In this document: positions 59,472 to 64,000 of the stretch, piece by piece | Numbering within the stretch: position 1 is the first letter of the stretch | Layout: each line of letters starts with the position of its first letter | NCBI GenBank assembly: GCA_947494035.1 | Contig: CANLTN010000005.1 | Span: 62,001 to 126,000 of the forward strand | Direction of reading: 5' to 3' | DNA from: Pseudovibrio sp947494035 | Lineage (GTDB): Bacteria; Pseudomonadota; Alphaproteobacteria; Rhizobiales; Stappiaceae | Length of the DNA stretch: 64,000 nucleotides | Notes under the pieces: generated by a model | Seen by the model: only the letters and a program-made list of their open reading frames with translations | What the model was told of the DNA's origin: nothing | The model's database searches: none | Position numbers and translations under genes: made by a program

Positions 59472-60689
59472 CTATCCTTGCCAAGCAGGATGGAATTGTA
59501 ACTCGGTGCAGCCGGCGAACTGCATACAGCGCTCCAGTTCGGCTTCAAGGCGTTGCTGGCGGCCTTTACCCATGCGGATACCGGTTTCGGGCCAGAAGCG
59601 TTTGACCGCTAGTGTATTTGAGGCTTTGTCGCGCTTCATGTCGATGCGGCCAATCAGTTTGTCCCCCTCCATAACGGGGAAGACATAATAGCCGTATTGG
59701 CGCTTTGCTTCCGGTACGAAAATCTCAATGCGGAAATTGAAGTTGAAGAGAAACTCAGCGCGTTTGCGGTCTCGAAGGGCCGGGTCGAACGGGCTAAGGA
59801 TACGGATGCGCTGTGACGGGGCATCAAGCGATTGCAGATCGTCTTCGATGTGCGGGCGAGCGAGGCAGAGTTTGGGCTTTGCATTTTGTGCAGGCTGAAT
59901 TTCGACTGTGATGAGTTCCTGTCGCCGCAGAGCCTGTTCGCACCATGTCTTTACATCGGCAAGGTCGAGTTTGTCCCAATAGGCTGCAATTTCGCTAGGC
60001 GTTGCGAAGCCGAGGCGGTCAATTGCGGAGTTGCAGGCCCATGCAATTGTCTCTTCGTGGTTTGGTTTAGCTGTGAGGTGGGCAGCAGGGATGACCCGCT
60101 CAGTCAGGTCATAGAGTTTCTGGAAGCTCTCACGGCGGGAGACCGAGATCTGGCCGGTGCGCCAAAGATATTCGAGGGCGGTCTTCGATGGGTTCCATTC
60201 CCACCAGCCACCTTTGCTGCGTTTCTCATCCTTGCCCACATCGGAAGTGCCGGCAGGGCCGTTCTCTTCAATGTGCCGGAGGATGAGGTTGAGCTTTTCT
60301 TGATACTCCGCCCCGCGCCAGACTTTCCAGCGGGATTGCAGGCTCTCTGCGCTCTTCTGGAAGCGGTAGTGCCAGTAAGGGAAAAACTCGGTTGGAATGA
60401 TGGAGGCGTCGTGGGTCCAATGCTCAAAGAGGGTTCGGTCGTTCTCCAGAAGCTTTTTCAGGTGTTTGGGGCGATAGCTCTGGCGCCGTGACCATAAGAT
60501 CATGTGGTGCGCGCGCTCGACCGTATTGATGCTATCAACTTGAACAAAGCCAATGCGATGAATGAGGTTGAGCAGATCCTCCCCTTTCGAAGGGCCGGTT
60601 GGCGTCTCCAGAAGGGCGTGTTTGTGCAGAAATAAGCGGCGCGCAGCGGCGTTATCAACTTTTAAAACTAACTGCGCTTCCATAGTCAT
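59472..60689 (-). CDS. YcaQ-like winged-helix DNA glycosylase
   Basis: A 405-residue HTH_42/YcaQ protein. FVQVDSINTVERAHHMILWSR carries the QxD catalytic motif, and WEWNPSKTALEYLWRTGQI, SPFDPALRDRKR and GKGRQQRLEAE are typical. YcaQ enzymes unhook DNA interstrand cross-links. The ATG at 60689 follows AGGAG; a TTG overlaps just before it. Confidence 0.9.
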   Translation of the reverse strand: MTMEAQLVLKVDNAAARRLFLHKHALLETPTGPSKGEDLLNLIHRIGFVQVDSINTVERAHHMILWSRRQSYRPKHLKKLLENDRTLFEHWTHDASIIPTEFFPYWHYRFQKSAESLQSRWKVWRGAEYQEKLNLILRHIEENGPAGTSDVGKDEKRSKGGWWEWNPSKTALEYLWRTGQISVSRRESFQKLYDLTERVIPAAHLTAKPNHEETIAWACNSAIDRLGFATPSEIAAYWDKLDLADVKTWCEQALRRQELITVEIQPAQNAKPKLCLARPHIEDDLQSLDAPSQRIRILSPFDPALRDRKRAEFLFNFNFRIEIFVPEAKRQYGYYVFPVMEGDKLIGRIDMKRDKASNTLAVKRFWPETGIRMGKGRQQRLEAELERCMQFAGCTELQFHPAWQG

Positions 60690-60795
60690 CAAAGTCTCCT
60701 GCTTCGCCAGATTTGGTTAGGCTAGGAGAGGCAGCGCCTTGCCGCAAGCAGCTCGCAGCAGATAACTGTGGGTTTGTTCCTATTATGTTCTCTGG

Positions 60796-61341
60796 ATGGA
60801 GGTTGCATTGGACTTTGCAGAAAAACAGCGGGGGGTGTTTCAGCGGATGATTGTCGGTGCTTTGGTGACCGCGATCGTGTTGTTGTTCGGGGCACTCCTC
60901 AACCCGTTTGGTTTTGCTAGTGACTGGGATGCCTCTGAGCGGCTTTGGGTTGGGGCGGTCTCGCTGACGTCACCTGCCGTGCTGCTGATGGTCTCGATCG
61001 GTCGTCTGGCAATGCGTCGGTTTTACCATGCTGATGACATTGATGGCGGCGGGCTGACCCACGGGAGTGAGGAAGCACAGGTGCTGCAGAGCATTTTGCA
61101 GAACACGCTTGAACAGGCCGTGCTTGCCGGTTTTGTTTATGTGGCCTGGCTGGCCATCATGCCCGGAAGTACAATGTCTGTGCCGCTACTGGCTGCGCTG
61201 CTTTTTGCGCTTGGGCGGGTATTGTTTTTCGCCAGCTATGACAAGGGTGCGCCATGGCGGGGAACCGGCTTTGCGCTGACGTTCTATCCTACCGTCTTTA
61301 TGTTGGTGGTTATTCTGATCACGTTAATGGCAGGGTTGTAA
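60796..61341 (+). CDS. MAPEG family membrane protein
   Basis: A 181-residue MAPEG protein with four membrane segments. LQNTLEQAVLA and GRVLFFASYDKGAPWRG lead into FALTFYP. Some relatives are glutathione S-transferases in the membrane; the N-terminal ~30 residues are longer than usual. An in-frame TTG at 60808 has GGAGG 5 nt upstream and is a possible true start. Confidence 0.82.
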   Translation: MEVALDFAEKQRGVFQRMIVGALVTAIVLLFGALLNPFGFASDWDASERLWVGAVSLTSPAVLLMVSIGRLAMRRFYHADDIDGGGLTHGSEEAQVLQSILQNTLEQAVLAGFVYVAWLAIMPGSTMSVPLLAALLFALGRVLFFASYDKGAPWRGTGFALTFYPTVFMLVVILITLMAGL

Positions 61342-61478
61342 GGGGGATGCAATGTGGTTACTCCCTGTCCCATAGTCCTGTCGTATACTCGATGGTGATT
61401 TAGATGATTTGTGAATACCTGCAAAAGACTCTCTATTGCTAATGGAGGGTTTCAGGAGGAAGCCAAGCCAAAAAAATA

Positions 61479-61505
61479 AAACCCGCAGCGTTGCCACTGC
61501 GGGTT
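61479..61505 (-). terminator. Terminator of argG
   Basis: AAACCCGCAG-TGGCAACG-CTGCGGGTTTTAT on the minus strand. Confidence 0.88.
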
Positions 61506-61533
61506 TGTGTCGTTTGATAGAATCGGTGAGTTC

Positions 61534-62778
61534 TTAGGCGTCTACCAGTTCTCTTTTCTTGGTCATCTGGTTCCGCTTTGCCAGCGTCCGCAGACGTAGG
61601 GCGTTGAGGCGGATGAAGCCTGCAGCGTCTTTCTGGTCGTAAGCGCCGTGGTCGTCTTCGAAGGTCACCAGCTCTTCTGAGTAGAGAGAGTAAGGGGACG
61701 CACGACCAACAACGATGACGTTGCCTTTGTAGAGCTTCAGCTTAACCGTACCGGTCACATGCTCCTGCGACTTGTCGATCATCGCCTGCAGCATTTCACG
61801 CTCAGGAGAGAACCAGAAGCCGTTGTAGATCAGCTTTGCGTAACGCGGCATCAACTCGTCTTTGAGGTGAGCTGCATCGCGGTCCAGTGTGATGGATTCC
61901 ATCGCACGGTGCGCTGACAGGAGGATGGTTCCGCCCGGCGTTTCGTAGATGCCACGGGACTTCATGCCGACGAAGCGGTTTTCGACCAGATCGAGACGGC
62001 CAATGCCGTTGTCACGACCGTAATCGTTCAGCTTGGCAAACAGGGTTGCCGGAGACATGTGCACGCCATTGATGGAGCATGCATCGCCTTTTTCAAAGCC
62101 GATTTCGATTTCGGTAGCTACATCCGGCGCGTTGAGCGGGTCAACGGTGCGCTGGAAGACATACTCTGGTGCTTCTTCATTCGGATCTTCCAGAACTTTA
62201 CCTTCGGAAGAGGAATGAAGCATGTTTGCATCAACGGAGAACGGAGCTTCGCCGCGCTTGTCCTTTGGTACCGGGATCTGATGCTGTTCAGCGAACTCGA
62301 GCAGATCGGTACGGGACTTGAGGGTCCAGTCACGCCAAGGTGCGATCACCTTGATGTCTGGGTTCAATGCGTAGCAAGCCAGCTCAAAGCGTACCTGATC
62401 GTTGCCTTTACCGGTCGCGCCATGAGCAACGGCGTCAGCGCCGGTTTCCTCTGCGATCTCGATGAGACGCTTGGAAATGAGCGGACGTGCGATAGAGGTG
62501 CCGAGAAGATAAACGCCTTCGTAAACTGCGTTGGCCCGGAACATCGGGAATACGAAGTCCCGAATGAATTCCTCACGGAGATCATCAATGTAGATTTCTC
62601 GAATACCAAGCAGTTCAGCTTTTCGTCGTGCTGGCTCCAACTCTTCACCCTGACCTAAGTCAGCAGTGAAAGTCACAACTTCGCAGCCGTATTCCGCCTG
62701 CAACCACTTGAGAATAATCGAGGTGTCGAGCCCGCCAGAATAGGCAAGCACAACTTTTTTGATGTCGCCTTGGGCCAT
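61534..62778 (-). CDS. argG: Argininosuccinate synthase ArgG
   Basis: A 414-residue type I ArgG. It joins citrulline and aspartate in arginine synthesis. KVVLAYSGGLDTSIILKWL contains the ATP-pyrophosphatase P-loop, and AHGATGKGNDQVRFEL and ETPGGTILLSAHRAME are further signatures. It stands alone here, with its own terminator. Confidence 0.96.
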   Translation of the reverse strand: MAQGDIKKVVLAYSGGLDTSIILKWLQAEYGCEVVTFTADLGQGEELEPARRKAELLGIREIYIDDLREEFIRDFVFPMFRANAVYEGVYLLGTSIARPLISKRLIEIAEETGADAVAHGATGKGNDQVRFELACYALNPDIKVIAPWRDWTLKSRTDLLEFAEQHQIPVPKDKRGEAPFSVDANMLHSSSEGKVLEDPNEEAPEYVFQRTVDPLNAPDVATEIEIGFEKGDACSINGVHMSPATLFAKLNDYGRDNGIGRLDLVENRFVGMKSRGIYETPGGTILLSAHRAMESITLDRDAAHLKDELMPRYAKLIYNGFWFSPEREMLQAMIDKSQEHVTGTVKLKLYKGNVIVVGRASPYSLYSEELVTFEDDHGAYDQKDAAGFIRLNALRLRTLAKRNQMTKKRELVDA

Positions 62779-63271
62779 AGATTAATTTCCATGTGTGTGT
62801 TCGGGCGCATTGTGCGCCTACGGGGGCAATCTACCCAGCAGCGCCAGTAACGCAAGTAAAGATTGGAGATTGAGATCTGAATTATTAATCGTGATAGTTG
62901 AGCTACTCACAGATGTCCGTTGCGACAAGGTAGGTGTAAGTTATTATTAATTTCAATTTTTGTGTAAGTAAAGGATTGATAACGCAGCGATAATAAGCGT
63001 GGAGACGATCCCGTATTTTAACGAATTTACACGTTTGTAGTGCGTAATTGGCATCGCTAAACTGTATTATCTCTCAAGTATAACGAGGGAAAAACAGTAG
63101 AGTTTATGCGCAGAAAATTTTACCGGAGTTTGCGTGTTAACTACAAGTCCCTGTATTTGCGTGATTTTTTGGGCGATGCTTGTACGTCTTTCGTCTAATT
63201 TTGAGCCTGTGCTTGTTTGAGTTCAGGTCAAGAACAGGAGCGTTTTGGCAGCTCGATTTTATGATTTTGCT
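62779..63271. other. AT-rich intergenic region upstream of argG
   Basis: About 490 nt. No RNA gene or repeat was recognised; the frame at 63180 lacks family features. It should contain the argG promoter. Confidence 0.5.
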
Positions 63272-63715
63272 TCAAGGTTTCCAGTCTAGTGGAGCTAACT
63301 CAAAGCCTTCAAACACAAAACCGGGGGCGACGGTACAACCGATGAGGGTCCAGTCACCAAGGCTTTCTGCGGACTGCCACGCATGCTTGGGAACAAGGCC
63401 CTGAGGGTGCTGGCCGTTCAGCAGGTCCATGCCGAGAATGTGATCGGTTTGCTTGCCACGTTCGACGCTGACGGAGAGGCGGAGGGGTGCGCCGCCGTAG
63501 TAGTGCCAGATCTCGCTGACATCAATCCGGTGCCAGTGTGAGCGCTGGCCCTTCTTGAGCAGGTAGTAGATGGCTGAGGAATAACCGCGTCCTTCCGGCC
63601 CGTCTGCATCGCGGAAGGTTTCTGCGTAGTAGCCGCCTTCCGGATGCTCTGTCATCTGAAGTGCAGCGATGATTTCATCTGCGGTTATTGAGGACTGGAT
63701 CTGATCAGGAGACAT
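63272..63715 (-). CDS. DUF985 cupin protein
   Basis: A 147-residue DUF985 cupin. LQMTEHPEGGYYAETFR, YYLLKKGQRSHWHRID, EIWHYYGG and GCTVAPGFVFEGFEL are family signatures, with the putative metal ligands in SHWHR. The family is widespread and uncharacterised. Its ATG overlaps the gloB stop by one base (TGATG), so the two are translationally coupled. Confidence 0.9.
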   Translation of the reverse strand: MSPDQIQSSITADEIIAALQMTEHPEGGYYAETFRDADGPEGRGYSSAIYYLLKKGQRSHWHRIDVSEIWHYYGGAPLRLSVSVERGKQTDHILGMDLLNGQHPQGLVPKHAWQSAESLGDWTLIGCTVAPGFVFEGFELAPLDWKP

Positions 63716-64000
63716 CAGAAACTATCCTTGCGTCGGCGGATTTCTGCGAAGATGTCGGCTGGCTCTGCATTGACCATATTGAGGTTTTTCTGGATTTCGG
63801 GATCTCGCACGCGCAGGAATGGGTTGGTTGAAAGCTCAGCTGCCATGGATGTTGGCAGGGTAGGGCGTCCGACCTCGCGAAGGGCTTTGATACGCTCTGC
63901 GCGTTCTTTCAGTGCTTGGTTGGTTGGGTCAATAGTGAGTGCAAACTCAGCGTTTGAGAGGGTATATTCGTGACCGCAGTAGATGGTGGTTTCTGGTGGG
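63715..64000 (-). CDS. gloB: Hydroxyacylglutathione hydrolase, C-terminal part (runs off the right edge)
   Basis: The last ~94 codons of glyoxalase II. They read YCGHEYTLSNAEFALTID, with a metal-ligand histidine and GHEYT signature, then LPTSMAAELSTNPFLR, ending AEIRRRKDSF. It hydrolyses S-lactoylglutathione in methylglyoxal detoxification. The N-terminal zinc-binding half is outside the window. Confidence 0.9.
   Translation of the reverse strand, partial: PPETTIYCGHEYTLSNAEFALTIDPTNQALKERAERIKALREVGRPTLPTSMAAELSTNPFLRVRDPEIQKNLNMVNAEPADIFAEIRRRKDSF

Noticed and set aside
63180..63404. 74-residue frame upstream of argG
   Set aside because: It overlaps the DUF985 gene end in antisense and shows no ribosome site or conserved motif.
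1..64000. tRNA or rRNA genes
   Set aside because: I looked through the gaps for cloverleaf-like ends and conserved T-loop sequence and found none I could support.

Overview
The window is a typical chromosome segment of a marine-type alphaproteobacterium. Several gene orders point to the Rhizobiales/Stappiaceae side of the class: an aminotransferase followed by ftsK, rsmB - heparinase II/III - purH, acnA beside ccmABCDG, dCTP deaminase divergent from metZ with a SAM-II riboswitch, and phbA-phbB divergent from phaR. Rhizobiales-style dispersed palindromes around a core like CCGAAAACCGG are also present. GC content looks moderate (mid-50s), with AT-richer islands. A Pseudovibrio-like genus is my best guess from gene order, but it is inference. 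I saw no rRNA, tRNA, CRISPR array, phage module or transposase.

Layout. 0-12 kb: 5' part of ftsK, a class I aminotransferase, a CorA/ZntB-type transporter, a DUF1674 protein, htpX, rsmB, heparinase II/III, purH, a GNAT, a Tat-exported beta-carbonic anhydrase and a second GNAT. 12.2-13.6 kb: a repeat-rich accessory patch with a small GIY-YIG nuclease gene between REPIN-like double hairpins, plus a ~460 bp element that recurs inverted at 52.8-53.3 kb. 13.7-21.5 kb: acnA, a cupin, the cytochrome c maturation genes ccmABCDG and a DUF1223 protein. 21.6-28.2 kb: a CDF transporter, an NTF2-like protein, the amtB-glnK nitrogen pair, DUF924, a TusA-like protein, pterin carbinolamine dehydratase, a low-molecular-weight phosphatase and a PAP2 phosphatase. 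28.4-35.5 kb: a DsbA-like isomerase, a sensor-less hybrid kinase, an AEC carrier, a HAD hydrolase, gluQ, an AlkA-like glycosylase, NTF2-like, esterase, YbaK and a small membrane protein.

35.6-39.6 kb: an isochorismatase-like hydrolase, ispA and a cyclopropane fatty acid synthase. The 3' end of ispA is interrupted by a ~1 kb island carrying one HEPN-like gene, flanked by two diverged copies of the ispA C-terminus. 40-44 kb: a TM2 protein, an AhpD-like protein and a peroxiredoxin divergent from an OxyR-like regulator, then mtgA and rpmF. 44.2-49 kb: a secreted double-NTF2-like protein with its TetR regulator and a perfect 28-bp operator-like palindrome, then the polyhydroxybutyrate genes phbB, phbA and phaR. 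49-54.6 kb: ICMT-like methyltransferase, HAD, GlcG/HbpS-like, a gamma-glutamyltransferase, the second repeat patch and two unrecognised genes. 54.7-64 kb: YigZ, dCTP deaminase, riboswitch plus metZ, a membrane protein, an inverse-autotransporter-like barrel, a YcaQ-like glycosylase, a MAPEG protein, argG, a DUF985 cupin and the 3' part of gloB.

The core genes make functional sets: haem export and cytochrome c assembly with the TCA enzyme aconitase; NtrC-type ammonium uptake with PII; peroxide defence; carbon storage as PHB; and methionine, arginine and purine synthesis. The most notable accessory signals are the HEPN island in ispA, the GIY-YIG/double-hairpin patch and the inverted ~460 bp element with a long hairpin whose tip differs between copies.
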